Shown here piece after piece: positions 45,606 to 58,499 of a stretch of DNA of 64,000 bases. This DNA comes from Dromaius novaehollandiae. Taxonomy: Eukaryota > Chordata > Aves > Casuariiformes > Dromaiidae. The stretch's first letter is position 1. Every line of letters begins with the position of its first letter. The position numbers and the translations under genes were made by a program. Location of the stretch: contig NC_088113.1 in the NCBI RefSeq assembly GCF_036370855.1, positions 20,542,501 through 20,606,500 of the forward strand, written 5' to 3'. The notes beneath the pieces were generated by a model, which was not told the DNA's origin, did no database searches, and worked only from the letters and a program-made list of their open reading frames with translations.

Positions 45606-48390
45606 GCCAGGCTGCGGCTTCAGGGTCCCGTGGGGGGGGTCCCGTGGTGGGGGGCCCGGTGGGGCCGCGCACGCTAGAGGGTCCCCGTCCCCGGCGGCTC
45701 CGCTCCGGTCCTGCTGCGCCCACGGGGCCCTTCCCAGGGTCCCGGCCCCCCGGCCCGACCTGGCCCGGCATCCCGGCCCCCTCTGCGGGGCTGCTCCGAC
45801 CGTCTCCCTCCTCAGCTCCCTGCCCAGCAGGTCGTTCCACACGGTTTATTTTTTCTCGGCTTTTCCCTCATTTCCACTTTGCGGCATTGACCAGTTTTTC
45901 CCCATCTCCTCGGAGTGTTAAAGGGGAACCAAAGAGTTAAAAAAAACCCATAACCACCCAACGGAGCAGCCCGCGTCTGCGGGGCTGCAGGAACCTCGTG
46001 TTCCACCTGCAGCTCGGCGAAGAAAAGCCACCGCCACCACCGCTGCTGCCGGGTCTCCGAGTGCCCTGCAAATTTGTATGCGTGGGACGCATTTGCATGC
46101 GTAATTGCTCCCTTTTGGACATGGGACTGGAAACGGCGTGGGGAAGGGCTTGCGCGAGTAATTTCCACGTGCCGTTACCCTGCTCGGCTGCGCGGGGCAG
46201 TCGGGGGTCTCCGCCGCGGCCACGCGTTTGCGCCGTGCGGCTGGGAGTCCCGCTCGGTGGAGAGCTGCCCGGCTTCGTTTTCCACTTCCCGGTGCTTTTC
46301 TGCAGCCCGGCTCTTCCCAGGCACGGGTCCGCGTGGGAGCAGCGCGTTTGCTGACCCCGGCATCGAAACGGCAAGAGAACGGCGCAGGGCGCGTTCAGAC
46401 GCACGCTGGGGTTCCGTGTTTGCTCCTGCTCCCCTGAGGCGCCGGTCCGGGGGGGCCACAGAGCTGCACGGCTATGACCAGGGCGATTTTCATTCCTTCC
46501 GCGTCTCCCTCCTCGGGGCCACGTTACTTATAACGCTTAAGTTCTCCTTAAAGTTGCCACTGAAAGGTGGTCAGGGACTTTTTTCCGAGCTGGTTGCTGA
46601 CCCGAGCTGGTCTCCTCTGCGGTCCCGTGCCCAGCACGGGGCCGGGAGCTGCCGCTGCCGCTGCCACCGCCACCCCGTCAACGCCGGGGGCAGGAGGTGA
46701 GGCTGGAGCAATCCCTTGGATGAAGCAGCCCGGTTGCCAGGGAAAGCCGTGATCCGCTGCCTTCCAGCTCCTCTGGGATGCTCTGACTCATCTTGACTTC
46801 ATTAGGCGTGTATTAATTAACGCACAGGCCACTCTTTCCACTTCCCCCTCAAGAAGCCGGTGAAGCGGAGCAGCTGACCGCAGAGCGTAGGGCTTCCTCG
46901 CCGGGGGCTGCTCCGGCGCTGCCCTCGCGTGAGTCACCCCCCCGGGGGCCGCCGAGGCCGTGCACCTCTCGCCGACCTCGCCGGCGCGGCACACGGACGG
47001 GCTGCGGAGCCAAGCCGAAGCTCTGCCCGTGGGGGAGGCGGTAGGAAAGCTGCCACGGATTTCAACAGGGCCTGGATGCCATCGCGTGTGCGCGGCACTC
47101 CGGACCTTCCCGGTGGCTTCTTTGCTCATGTGTAAGCGGGGGGAGCGTGACGCGGTTGGTGGGGGGTGGCCGGAGGCTGCGTACGGCCCGGTGACGTGGC
47201 ACGGCCGTGGTCCCCGCAGCCCCTCGCCGGCGCGGCTGCCGGGGAAGGCGGCGATGCCGGGAGGCTCCTGCTCCGCTTGGGAAACCGCTGGGTCGGGATC
47301 TCCGGCGCAACGAGGGGACGGAGGGCGACCTGTCCCGAGACCTGGACGGCCTTGGTGGGAGACGGGCGCAGCGGCCCTAGGTGCAGGGCTGGGGGCTGGC
47401 GCAGGAGCGGCCACGGAGGTGCAGCGTGGTGGGACGGGTGTGGCGTCCCGTGGGGCTGGACGTGGGGCCGGGCAGAGGACTCGGGGCTCCTCCGCGCAGC
47501 AGGCCTGGGCGATGCAGCCCACGGAGGTGTCTGCTTAGCAGCAGAGGCGTCTGATCGGGTTCGGTGGGAAGGGCAGGAGATGCCTGAGCCGGAGCCTCCC
47601 CGGTGCCGGGCTCGTGGTTCCCCCCAGGCCGTTTCCACCCGCCCGCGGCTGTTTCTGATGGGCAGCGGGGCTGGTTGCAGGCTTTGGCGGCATCCACGCT
47701 TCTCTTCTCGGGCCCAGCCGTCCCCCGTGCGGGCCCGTGGCGTACCCGGGGCCCCTCCCTCGGCTCCTGGTGCCTTCGTTTGCGTGTCCTCTCCCGAGGC
47801 GGAAATCACGAGTCTTCCCCCCAAAAACCCGGTCCTCAGTCCCGGCCCGGCCCAGCACAGGCGTGAAAATGCTCCGTGCGACCTGCGTCCCGCCGGGGCA
47901 CGGTGGGAGACCTCAGCAGGGATTCCCCCTCGCCCCCCGCAACCCAGCTGCAGGTCCGCGAGCGTGGCAATAATCAGGAATTTCACGTTCCAGGAAAACG
48001 CAGCCCCTTAACGCGGGGACGGGACAGGGATTTGTGCACGAGCTACACCAAGTGCTTATCAAGCTGGAGTTTTTCCATCCATCTTACTACCACCCCGCAG
48101 TGGTCACGGCCGCGCGGGAAGCCGGCCCACGTCAACGCACCGGTTAAGTAACTTCCTGGCTGCTTCGTTTCGTCAGGGAAGCTCCTCTAATTGGAGCCGA
48201 AGGCTGGGATACTTCCTCTCCCACCCTTGGACCGACGGGAGAATTCCTTCGGGCAGGCAGGGCTTTTGCAAGAGAGCTGATATTTGGGTTGCGACTTCAT
48301 TTGTTTTCCCTTCCCCTGGTCAGAATGGCTGCCAGCTCCGGGCGAGAGGAGGGAGGCGCGAATGCCGCGGGGGCTGGCGCGGTGCATCCG
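45606..48390. other. Intergenic, PSMF1 to RSPO4, first part
   Basis: GC-rich with no exon that I recognise. At 46091 there is a perfect octamer ATTTGCAT followed within a few bases by GTAATTGC, a possible POU/homeodomain site pair inside an otherwise GC-rich stretch. A small GGAGGATGCTCC-type motif cluster begins near 48.39 kb. Confidence 0.45.
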
Positions 48391-48450
48391 AGGATGCTCC
48401 AGGTCCCAGGATGCTCCGGGTCCCAGGATGCTCCGGGTCCCAGGATGCTC
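48390..48450. repeat. 17-bp repeat (CAGGATGCTCCGGGTCC)n
   Basis: Three to four copies of CAGGATGCTCCGGGTCC and variants in tandem. Confidence 0.85.
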
Positions 48451-49304
48451 CCCCACCGCCTTTGCTACCCGGGGGGAAACCGTCCTGCCGCGGGACCCCG
48501 GCGGCGGCTCCAGACCCGGAGCCCCGAGCTGCCTCGGCGAGGCCCCGGCAGCGGCGCTCCCGTCCCCAGGCTGCACACCGGCTGCACCGGGGCTGGCGGT
48601 GCCCGGCGCGGGGCAGGTGGAGGAAGCTCCGGCGGCGGCCAGCTTATCTCCGTCACGCTAACCGCAGCCTCCCTGACCTTCATACTTTCCGGCTGCCTCA
48701 GCGCTCCGGGTGGATGTGCCTGGGCAATGTCGTAACGAGCGCAAGAGGAAACAGATTTCCCAACCGCCCGCCTCTCTGGCAGCCCGGCAGCCCTCCGTGC
48801 CGGCAGCGCAGCCGGGGCGGCTGGTGCATCATCCGGCTGTGCCGTGCCGCGCCGGGCGAGGACCGGCCTCGGGGCACCGTGCGGCACGCGGGCCAGGCGA
48901 GCGCCGGGGCCGGAGCGCAGCCGCGGCCGGAGGGAGGAGCAGGGAGACGCGGGGATGGTCCCTGGTCCCTCTCATGGCCCTGTCGGTGTTTTCGGTGCTG
49001 CTTCGGGGAGCGGGAGGTCCCCGCGCCGCTGGGCTCAGGGTGCTCTCAGCTGGCACCCTCGGGTGCTCGGGGAGCGAGGGGGCTGGGACATTCCCCCCCC
49101 CTTGCCATGGGAGCTGCCGTGGGGACAGGAGAGCATCGTCCCTCCCTCAGGACGTTCATCCTTTCTCGTGGACGGGGAAGCCGGTGCAGCTCAGCCGGCC
49201 GAGGGGCCCGGCAAGCCCGAAGCTGAGCGGGGCCGGGGCTCGGAGCACGGACCCCCCGGCAGGTAACGCTGTGCCTCCCGCCCGCGCTGCTCCCGTCCCA
49301 GCTG

Positions 49305-49545
49305 AGAGCCGTGGGGAGGGATGCTCCATGGGGAGGGATGTCCTGCAGGGAGGGATGCTCCATGGGGAGGGATGCTGCATGGGGAGGGATGCCCCATGGA
49401 GAGGGATGCTCCGTGGGGAGGGATGCTCCATGGGGAGAGGTGCTCCCTGGGGAGGGATGCTCCATGGGGAGAGGTGCCCTGTGGGGAGGGATGCTCCATG
49501 GGGAGGGATGCTCCCTGGGGAGGGATGCTCCGTGGTGACGCAGGA
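49305..49545. repeat. 17-bp minisatellite (GGGAGGGATGCTCCATG)n
   Basis: About 13 copies of a 17-18 bp unit with CCATGGGG at each junction and variants such as CCCTGGGG and CCGTGGGG. Open frames across it are repeat artefacts. Confidence 0.93.
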
Positions 49546-50665
49546 GGGCGCAGGGCACACACAGGGCACGTGGCAGAGGGCAGCTGGCACCCTCCTCTGT
49601 GGGCTCTGCTTGGTGGCTGTGACCTCCTGTCCCCTGCAATCGCCGTGGCAGGGGACACCGGCAGGACAGGGCATCGCCGTGCCTGGGCTGCAGGCCGGCG
49701 TTGCTGGCAGCCGGGACCAGCCTTGCCCCTCGTCTCCCCGGGGCTCCCGGCGTTTCCCGGAGCAGGAGGGCGGCCGTTCCGCGAAAACTCGACCTCCTCC
49801 GAAGTTCCCCTAAATTCAATTCTCGGGAAAGACGACACCAAGGGAAGAGAAAGGAGGTTTTTCTCTGGGGAAGAAATTCCAGGCACACGCTGGCAGCCGC
49901 CGCGGCAGGAGGGGCGGGCGGCGAGAGCAGGCCCTCCGCCGCGGCGCAGAGCGCACACGCAATTAGCACTTCCAGGACGCCGAGCACGCTTGAACGCTGT
50001 GTTTAAAGCGGATCGAATCCCCGTCCGAGCGGGGCTGCCAACGCGTTTTGAAAATAATTAGGAAGCCAATCGTTCCAGTGCTTCCCAGAACAGCCCTGCG
50101 GTGGAAACCCTGGGGGTTCAGCAGCGCACAGCAATCCGGGTGCAAAGCCCCAAGCCCCGGGGGCTGCTCTGCCCGGCCGCAGTGCCTCGCGGAGGGCTTC
50201 ATCGCTTAATTTGAAACAGGGCGGGTTGCTCCGGCTGCAGGGCGATGCTACAGCCGGCACCGCGAGGCGTTTCTCCCTCCCTCGTGGCCCAAGCACGGGT
50301 GGATGAAACAGTTTGGGAACAAACCTCCCTCCGTTGCAATTTGAGGCACAGGCTCACGTATGGTATGTAACAACTCACATTTTTTCCGGTTTGCTAATTA
50401 AGATATAGAATAAAAGGCATTAAAATGTGAGGCTGGGTATTTAAAGGGGAAATTCTCCTCTAGGTGCCAGGTAAATTAAAAGAAGGGGGAGGAAAAAAAA
50501 AAGAGGGCGAGAGGTACAGCCACAACCTGCAAGAAGAACACATGGAAAAGGAAACGCCTCTGTCGCGCCGAGCACTGCATGTGTGCGTGCGCGGGTGAGG
50601 GCGAGGGGACACCGCAGCCCCCGTCTGTGCAGGGGGCCCTTGCTCCCGCACGGCTGCAGCCGCAG
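49546..50665. other. Intergenic, no gene recognised
   Basis: Mostly GC-rich. A contrasting AT-rich patch at about 50.33-50.45 kb (GTTTGCTAATTAAGATATAG and flanks) could be a conserved noncoding element. No coding exon recognised. Confidence 0.45.
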
Positions 50666-50669
50666 GAGC

Positions 50670-50865
50670 CCCACGGCACGGCACGGCACGGCACGGCACG
50701 GTGCAATGCGGCTTGGTGCAGCACGGCACAGCACGGCGTCATGCAGCGTGGCATGGAGCAGCGTGGCGTGGCATGGTCCGGCACAGCACGGCGTCGTGCA
50801 GCGTGGCATGGAGCATGGCACAGTGCAGCACGGTGCAGCGTGGCACGGCACAGCCGTCTCATGCC
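50670..50865. repeat. GGCAC / GTGCAGCACGG minisatellite
   Basis: Four perfect GGCAC pentamers followed by mixed units such as TGCAGCGTGGCATGGAGCA and GTGCAGCACGGTGCAGCG. The reverse complement is the same kind of sequence as the array at 62.2 kb. Confidence 0.9.
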
Positions 50866-53800
50866 AGTCCCCAGCACCGCTGCCCGGGCAGAGCCCCCGG
50901 CGAGCCCCGCAGCCCAGCGCGGAAGGGGCCACGGCTGCTGTCGTGCCGGGATCCCAGGCCTGGGCTCACCCGCCTGCTCCGGGGAAACCCCGGGGCCAGG
51001 AGGAGCCGCGTCCCCGGGCATCGCTGCGAGCCGGAGCTCCCCGCCTGCCCCACGCGCCTCTTCGGCCGGGTACCTCCTGCGCCATCCGCGCTTACACATG
51101 CAAAGCATTAGGGTTTGTTTAGAAACTCTTTATTATCATATTTTGTTCTCTATTTCCTACAAATTAAATTTGCTGAGGGATATGTGAATATTGTGAAATG
51201 ATTTTTGAGAATAGTTCCTCTGGGTTTTTTAATTTCCTTTGTATTAAATTTTTACAGTGTTTAAAGGACTATGAAAAATCAAAAGAAGAAGAAGAAGAAG
51301 AAAAGTAGGACAAAATGCAGAGGGGGAACGGCGAGGAGAGGCAGCTGGCCGCCGGGGCGCGGAGGCACATCGGGGCCGGTAGCCGCTGCTGCCCGCTGTT
51401 GGTGTGGGAGGCGAGTGCGGGGCCTTGCACCGATTCCACCCCGGAGGCAGAGCAAACACAGCCCAGATTTCTTTGCAAACGCATCCCGGAGTCGGGGCTG
51501 CAGCCGGGTGCTGGGGGGGCTCAGGGCGCCCGGGGACCCTCTGCGCTGCCCGCGAGCCCGGCGGCGGGGAGCTCGCTCCGGCTTTCGCCAGCCGGCCCGC
51601 CCAGCCTTTCCCTTTTCTTTGCTCCGGGTGCCAGATGAGGGCAGAGCAATTATTCTTATATATATATATAAAAGAATATATTATATATATTCTTATAATT
51701 CCAATGCAGAGCGATTATTTTGTGCAGACACGAGAGCCCCAGCCGGGGTGGTGCAAGCCCACCCTGCCCCGTGAGCAGTTTCCACGGGATCCTCTTCCCG
51801 GGTATCCCGAGCAGGAAGCGTTACGGACCCCTTCGTCTGCCGTCCCCAGCCCTGGGTGTTCCCCGCTCGTTAAAATCGCAGACACATTCCTGCGACTGTC
51901 ATTGTCATTGTCCCGGCTGGTGCGAGCCGGGGACGGGCTGTGCGGGGACGCTGCCGCCGCCACCGCCGCCCTCGCCGTGGGCACCGGCCGGGGGAGCCGC
52001 GCTGTCCCCCCCCGCGGCCCCTCGCACCGCGCCTGGCGTCCCGCCGCGAGCCGTGGCGGCTGGGAGGAGGATGCAGGGTCGGGGCAAGAGGATGCTTGAG
52101 TTGTCCGCGGGGACACGGTCCGGTTCTGCGGGATGCAGCGGGACACCGGGCAGCCTGGAGCAGCCGGGTGAAACGCCCAGGGGTGTTTGAGCTCCGTGGG
52201 AAGAGCAGGGCGATCCAGGCGAGCATCCCGCCGGAGCGAGGGGGCATCGCCCGGCAGCAGCACCGCGGGATGCCTGGGAAACGCAGCGGAGCAGAGCACA
52301 TCTCAGCCCTGGGGCTTTTCGTCTGTGGAAAAGACGGGCCGGACCAAGAATTTTCTGCGATTCCTTCCAAAGCCTTGGCTGGTTTCCCCGCATCTGCCCG
52401 CCGATATTAACAGCGTGTTCCCAAAGCGGCTCTGCCCTCGCGTTTGCCACCCTGCTCTTGCAGCCGGACGCACGTGGCCGGGCAGATTCCCAAAACCCCC
52501 GGAGGCGCCGGGCCTCGAGCGCCCGCGGGCAGCCGGGGGGTGCGGGGGGCCGGGGCTCGTCCGCCCTCGCGGGCCCCGGTGCAGCCCCGGGCGCGGGATC
52601 CCTGGCGTCGCCCTCCCCTTCCCGCCGGCAAATTCCTTCCGCATGAGTGGGAAACACGAGTGCTCATCCCCCTTCTCTTTTTTTTCTTTTTCCATTTAAA
52701 AAAATATATTAAAATATCGAATCCAATCCTATTTACTTGTTTGTGGTCTCGGCGGTCTCGCGCTGTGTTTGCTTTAGTCTGGAGCTAAACGAGAGGCTGC
52801 TGGGCTGGCTGCTGCCCACCCGGGCGGCCCCACGGCCTCGGCCCAAGCCCCCCGGAGCAGAGCCGCGCCGGACGGTGGTGGCGGGACGCCGGGGCCCTCG
52901 GCAGCCCCTCGGCCTTCGCTCCGGGTGCACGGGCTCTGGGGGCATCGCCAGCCGCATTCCCGGCGAGCAGGGACAATTCCCGGCTGGGAAACGGCCGGGG
53001 AAAAGTGCACGGGGGGTGCTGGCACAGGATTTTCACAAATTTGGGTGAATTTGGGCTGCAGAGCCTCGGGCTGCCCCGTCCCCAGCCGGGCTCCGCTCCC
53101 GGTGCCGTGCGGAGACGCCCTGGGAATGGGCATCCCGCTCCCGGAGGAGCCATCCGCTGGGACGCTGGCGCTTGGTCCTGCGGCCTCCCCGGAGGAGCCC
53201 AATTAGCGAAACGACGTTATTAAAGAGCAGAGCGGGCCAGTGGCCTCCGAGCATCCCCTCCGTCCGCGGCACGAGGCACCGTGCACCGAGGAGGCCGTGC
53301 CGGGCACCTCGCGCGCCGGGGCGGGCGGCCGGGTGGGGACGCTTGGAAACGTCCTTTTTCTGGTGTCGCAGCCTGGAATACATTTTTCCCTCATTTAATC
53401 TTGCTTTTGCTCAAATTCCCGACTGAGGAATTCTTTCCATGAGGCAGAGGCTGCTGGAGCTGCTCCGCGCCCGGCCGGGCTGGGTGATGCTGCCCACGGT
53501 GCTGGGGCTGGAGCAGCACTGCGGCCCCGTCCCCGTCCCCGTCCCCGTCCCCGTCCCCGCGGGAGCAGCCCCGTGCGCGGCATCGCCGTGGCTCCGCTCG
53601 CCTCGCCGTGCTCCCGTGGCCAGGCCCCGGCCCAGCGCCCGCCGCTTCCCGCAAGGCAACGGCGTCTTAAACCGCCCAAACATATTACAGCTAACTTTGT
53701 TTTTATTCCAGCTCCTGAAAATTTAATTTGTTAGTGGCATAAACAGGATATAAAGGGCTGCAAAAAAAAAAGGGAGAGGGGAATATTTTCTCGTCGCTGC

Positions 53801-56800
53801 TCGCCCTGAACCGGAGGCAGCGACCTGCGGCACCGCGTCCCCCGGCCTCTCCCGTGGTATTAAAACCCGGCCCCGACCGCAAACAGGCTGCGGGTTGCAG
53901 GTCCTGCTCCCTCCGGCCGCCCGCTGCTGCCCTCGCCGCTTTTCTGTTCACTAAAATAAACATCTTTGCAATTTCTGCTCTTTCCCTCTCCTCCTTTCGC
54001 GGTGTTTTCCAAGGTTCACGTCGCTTTATGGCGCTTCCTGACGTCAGCCGCGCGGGGGGGGCCGCCCGCAGCCCCGCCGGGTGGTAATGATTTCCCTGGA
54101 CGCCGACTAAATATAATTATCACCCCATTTTCACTTCAGGAATATTAAAGCCTGCCTCCCTCCTCTCAGTAGTTTGGAGGGAAGCCCGTACGGGTCACGG
54201 TGACGCACGCCGGGGCCGGAGCCGCGCGCGGAGGATGCTCCGGGTCGGGAAGCTGGTGCCGAGCCGGCGTCGGGGCTCTGCCCCGGGATCGTGCCGCCCT
54301 TTCCCATGGGTCCGGCACGGCGGCCGCCCGCTCCCGCTCCCGCTTGGGCTCCCGCATGTCCCCGCAGCCCAGGGACGACGAGCGCCAGCGCAGCGCAGGC
54401 ACCTCGCGGCCCTTTGCGAAAGGCCGGGCGTCCGGGCGCTGGATCACGGGCAGCCGGGAACACTCATCCCGCTGGCGCTTGCCCCGTCTTTCCCAATCGT
54501 TTCCCTAAATAGCCCAACTATTAGAAGAAACCCAATTGCTATTTGGCACGAACGCTCCTTGGGAGGCTCGAAGAGGGCCAGAGGCGGAAACGCCGCCGGC
54601 GCGTTCCCCCGCAGCAGCACCCGCGCGGCTCGCGCGGCAGGGGAGCTGCCGGAGGACGGTGCCCGGCGGCTTGGGAGACGCTCCCGCCGCAGCGCCGTTC
54701 CCGGTTCCCGGCACCGCCCGGCTGGGCACTGGGGAATAGGTGTAACCCCGGGAGATTTTGGCGCCGGTTTTGGTCTTTGCACAGGGTTTCGCTTACGCGA
54801 AGCGTTGCCCCGGCTTCTGCTTGCAGTTCCGTCGCCGGGCGGCTCTGGCCAAGGAGCGGACGCGTGCGGCGGAGGCCGTCCCAGCACCGCGCTCCCGGCT
54901 GCCGGCGCGGCGAGCGGGAGCAGGAATATTGTTTCAATTATTCCCGTTATATAAAGTCGAGCCGTTTAATACACGCTGCCTCCGAGGGGCTAAGCCGGAG
55001 AGATAAAACACACGCTGGGAATCTGCCGCTCTGGCAAGGGCGCGGAATCCGCTTTCGACACCCTCCCGCCCGCCTGCTCGCCGCCGCCTTCCTCCGCCAC
55101 CTCCCTCCTCCTCCTCCTCGCCTGCCCCTCTGCCTCCGCCGCCGCTCAGCACCAATCCTGCTCGCCGGGAGCGGCTCCCGTTTTGGCAGCGCCGCGGCTG
55201 CCGGGGGGGAATGGGGCTGGCAGAGCCGGAGCTGGGATCCCGGGCGGCACCGGCTGCTCCGGCCGCGCAGCATCCGTCCCCTCCGCCCGGGAGAGCCGGC
55301 TGCATCCCGGAGCTCGCCCGGCGGCTTTGCAAGCCCGGCTGTTCCCACCGCGGGCTCGGGCGCACGGCGCTCGCACCGGGCTGACACAAGCCGCGCTTTG
55401 GCCTTTCCAGCGCGTTTCCAGGTGCATCCGCGCCCTGGGGGGCTCTGGGCACCCTGCACGGCCCCCCGGTGCCTCCGGCCTTCCCGGGAAACCCCCGCCG
55501 GAGCGGCCGGAGCTTCGCGGGAGCGGGAGGCCCCGGGCGAGGATGCTGCAGCCCGGGGCGGCGGGACGCCCGGCCGGGGCCGCTGCCGGCGTTTCGCAAG
55601 CCCTGGGGAAGCGTCCTGTGCCGAGCTGGCTCCGGCGGCGGCTGCGGATTTCCATTCCTGTGGGAAGAGGGCTGCCACCGTCCAAGCATCTGGGCTTGTT
55701 ATGATGGGAGAAGAATGCCAAATATTTTTCTCCCTTATCCACGGCCACCCCTTCAAATCCGCCCTGATCAAACCCACATTCGTCGCTGCGGAGGCGCCGG
55801 GGCCCCCGCTCGCAGGCAGCCCCCGGCCCGGCTCCCCGCGCGCCCGTGCACCGCCGCAGAGTCCTGCCCGCCTTGGTGGCCCCAGGGGCTGCTCCGGCCC
55901 CTGCTCCGCCGCCCTTTTCTTCTGCCCGTTGTTTTCCAACCAGCTCCAAAACATTTCATTTTCGCTTTGCCAGAAACGTCCCCGGTGTCCGGGCGCTCGC
56001 GGCGGATGCTGCCCGCCGGCGGCTTCGTGCCCCGCGCCGCGATGGGAGCGCCCACAGACTTCCCAAATTATCCCGCTGGACACTTTCTCCTCGGCGCTTT
56101 GGAAGGAAGAGGAGGAACATTGCATTCCTCCGAGCTGGCGCGCGGGGAGCGGGGCGATGCTCGCTGCCAGCGGGGCTGGCGGCCCCGGCCCCCCCGGAGG
56201 CTGTGAGTCACCCGGCTCCCCCCGCTGCTGCCGCCTCCTCAATCGCTGCTGACGATTCATCCATTTGCACTGCAGCTTTTAGAGGAATGGTGATAACAGC
56301 CAAACCCAGGGACACGGCGGGATGCGTCCGCCCTCGGCGCCCGCGGAGGCCTCGTTAGCGCGAGCAGCCGCGCGGCCCCGGCGAGGCTCCCCCGTGCTCC
56401 GCAGAGCCCCGGCCCGGCGCAGAGCCGCTCTGCAAGGTGCACGTGCCGCCCGGGGGGGTCGGTGCCTCTACACGGCAAATCCAGCTAAAAGCACATCCCT
56501 AAACCTGCAAAACCCCCAAACTTGTCAATGCTGCGGTCCCTCTGCCGAGGCCGCGGCTCCGGGGTGATGCAGCGGTGCAAGGGCTTTGCTTCGCGGTGAC
56601 GCTGGCGCCGTCGCACCCCCTGCTCGCCGTGCCCCCCCCCCGGGCTCCAGGGATGCGGGCGCGTTGGTGTGGGCTTGTTTGTTTACGGAAAGTAGCGTTG
56701 AGCCAGACGCTGAAAACCTGCATTTTATGGGTAATTTTTCAATTTATTGCGCGTTGGCATTAGAAAAAATAAAGCAATCCCAACCGTCATTACTGCCGGT

Positions 56801-57380
56801 TTCCTACGGCGAGGCCAACGGGGTCCGAGCGGCTGCTTCGCTGTCTGAACCGTTAACTCTTCGGGAAGGAAACCTCGCAGTGCCTGGTGGGAGCAGCGGA
56901 GAAAGAAGCTCAAGGAGGGAGGTGAGGAAAAGGGACAACGGGATAAAAACCCCGGGGAGGGACAGAGACGGTGAGGCGGAGACCCCGACGTGCCAGCAGT
57001 CGCTCTGCTTTCCCAGGGCCCCGGCGAGGCGATGCCGCCAGTGACCGGCACAACAGCACAAGGCGACGAGGGTCCCGTCCCATCCCATCCCGTCCCGTCC
57101 CCCCAGACCTGCTCCCCTCTCCCAGGAAGGGCCAGCCTGGAGCATCCCGGGTGCCCGGCCTGGGTGAGGGGCCGGCGGGGCTCGGGACGGCACCTGCGTG
57201 GGGGCAGAGCACCGGACACGTGGGCCGGCTCCCGGCGTGCCAGCGGTGGGAGCTGCCCCGCTCCCGAGGCCCCCAGCCTTGCCTGCGGGATGTGAGGACG
57301 TCCCACGGAGACCACTGCGTCCTGCAAGGGAGCGTCGAACAAATGCTCGTCTTTGACCAACTGGAGGCCGTCAGGAAGGG
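50866..57380. other. Intergenic, upstream of RSPO4
   Basis: GC-rich with embedded AT-rich patches at about 51.10-51.30, 52.68-52.74 and 53.69-54.15 kb. A perfect CRE palindrome TGACGTCA lies at 54039-54046 in the last patch, followed by AT-rich TAAATATAATTATCACC. (CCCGTC)n occurs at about 53.53-53.56 kb and (TATA)n at 51.66-51.69 kb. Long open frames, up to 569 codons, show no family resemblance and lie in stop-poor GC-rich sequence. Confidence 0.45.
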
Positions 57381-57386
57381 CAGGAC

Positions 57387-58178
57387 ACCATGTGCAGCAG
57401 AGCAGCACCGTTCTCACACGCCACGCTCAGGAGAGCAGCACACTTTGCTCATGCCGTGTGCAGGAGAGTGGCACGGTTCGGACACGCAGTGTGCAGGAGT
57501 GTGGCATGGTTCCCGCCCACCATGTGCAGGAGCATGGCATGGTTCGGCTCATGCCACATGCAGGAGCACAGCACAGTTTGCACACACCACGTGCAGGAGA
57601 GCAGCACGGTTCACTCGTGCCACGTGCAGGAGCATGGCATGGTTTACTCACACCCCATGCAGAAGCCTATCACGGTTCAGTCTCGTCGCGTGCAAGAGCA
57701 TGGCCTGGTTTGCAAATGCCATGTGCAGGAGCATGGCACTGTTCACACACACCACGTGCAAGAGCATGGCACACGCCGCGTGCAGGAGCATGGCACAGTT
57801 CACACACGCTGCGTGCAGGAGCATGGCATGGTTTCTTCATGCTGCATGCAGGAGCGTGGCACAGTTTGCACATGCTGTGTGCAGGAGCGTGCCCTGGTTT
57901 GCAAATGCCACGTGCAGGAGCGTGGCATGGTTTGTTCATGCTGCATGCAGGAGCGTGGCACAGTTCGCACATGCTGTGTGCAGGAGCATGGCACGGTTTG
58001 CAAATGCCACGTGCAGGAGCATGGCATGGTTTCTTCATGCTGCATGCAGGAGCGTGGCACAGTTCACACATGCTGTGTGCAGGAGCATGGCATGGTTTGC
58101 AAATGCCACGTGCAGGAGCGTGGCACGGTTTGGTCAGGCTGCAGGCAGGAGCGTGGCACGGTTTGCAAACGCCGCGCG
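57387..58178. repeat. 33-bp minisatellite with 99-bp higher-order structure
   Basis: About 24 units of 33 bp with constant TGCAGGAGCRTGGCAYGGTT followed by a variable 13 bp. In the right half, three unit types recur in fixed order, ending CACATGCTGTG, CAAATGCCACG and TTCATGCTGCA, which makes a 99-bp higher-order repeat. A few units are shorter by multiples of three. Since 33 is divisible by three, three registers stay open for hundreds of codons. The array ends about 1 kb before the RSPO4 start codon. Confidence 0.95.
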
Positions 58179-58499
58179 GCCGCCAGGCTCCTCGCAAGGC
58201 CCCGCTCCTGGCTCGGGGCCGGCACGCGGAGTCGTCACTTCTGGGCAAGCGCGCGGAGCTCCTCAGGGAAGCTCCGGTGGTCCTGAGCTCCCCGTGGCCG
58301 AGGGCAGCCGGAGCGCCGGGCACGGCCCCAGCGCCGGCACGCTCGCGGCAAGCGCGGGAAGCGATCCTGCGTCGCACACCGAGCCCTGCCGAGGTTTCCC
58401 GGCTGCAGGGGCCCTGGAGCCGCCCGGACGGCATCTCCCCAGCCCCGGCACATCCGCCGGCATCTGCCCTCGCCGGGGGCCCTTTCCACGCCCCCGTGT

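Noticed and set aside
44464-45921. Series of identical 128-codon Trp/Gly-rich frames
   Set aside because: Direct product of the 142-bp minisatellite; the period is not a multiple of three, so the frame rotates.
54543-56252. 569-codon plus-strand open frame
   Set aside because: GC-rich, Arg/Ala/Pro/Gly composition, overlapped by equally long frames on the other strand, no family motif and no splice context.
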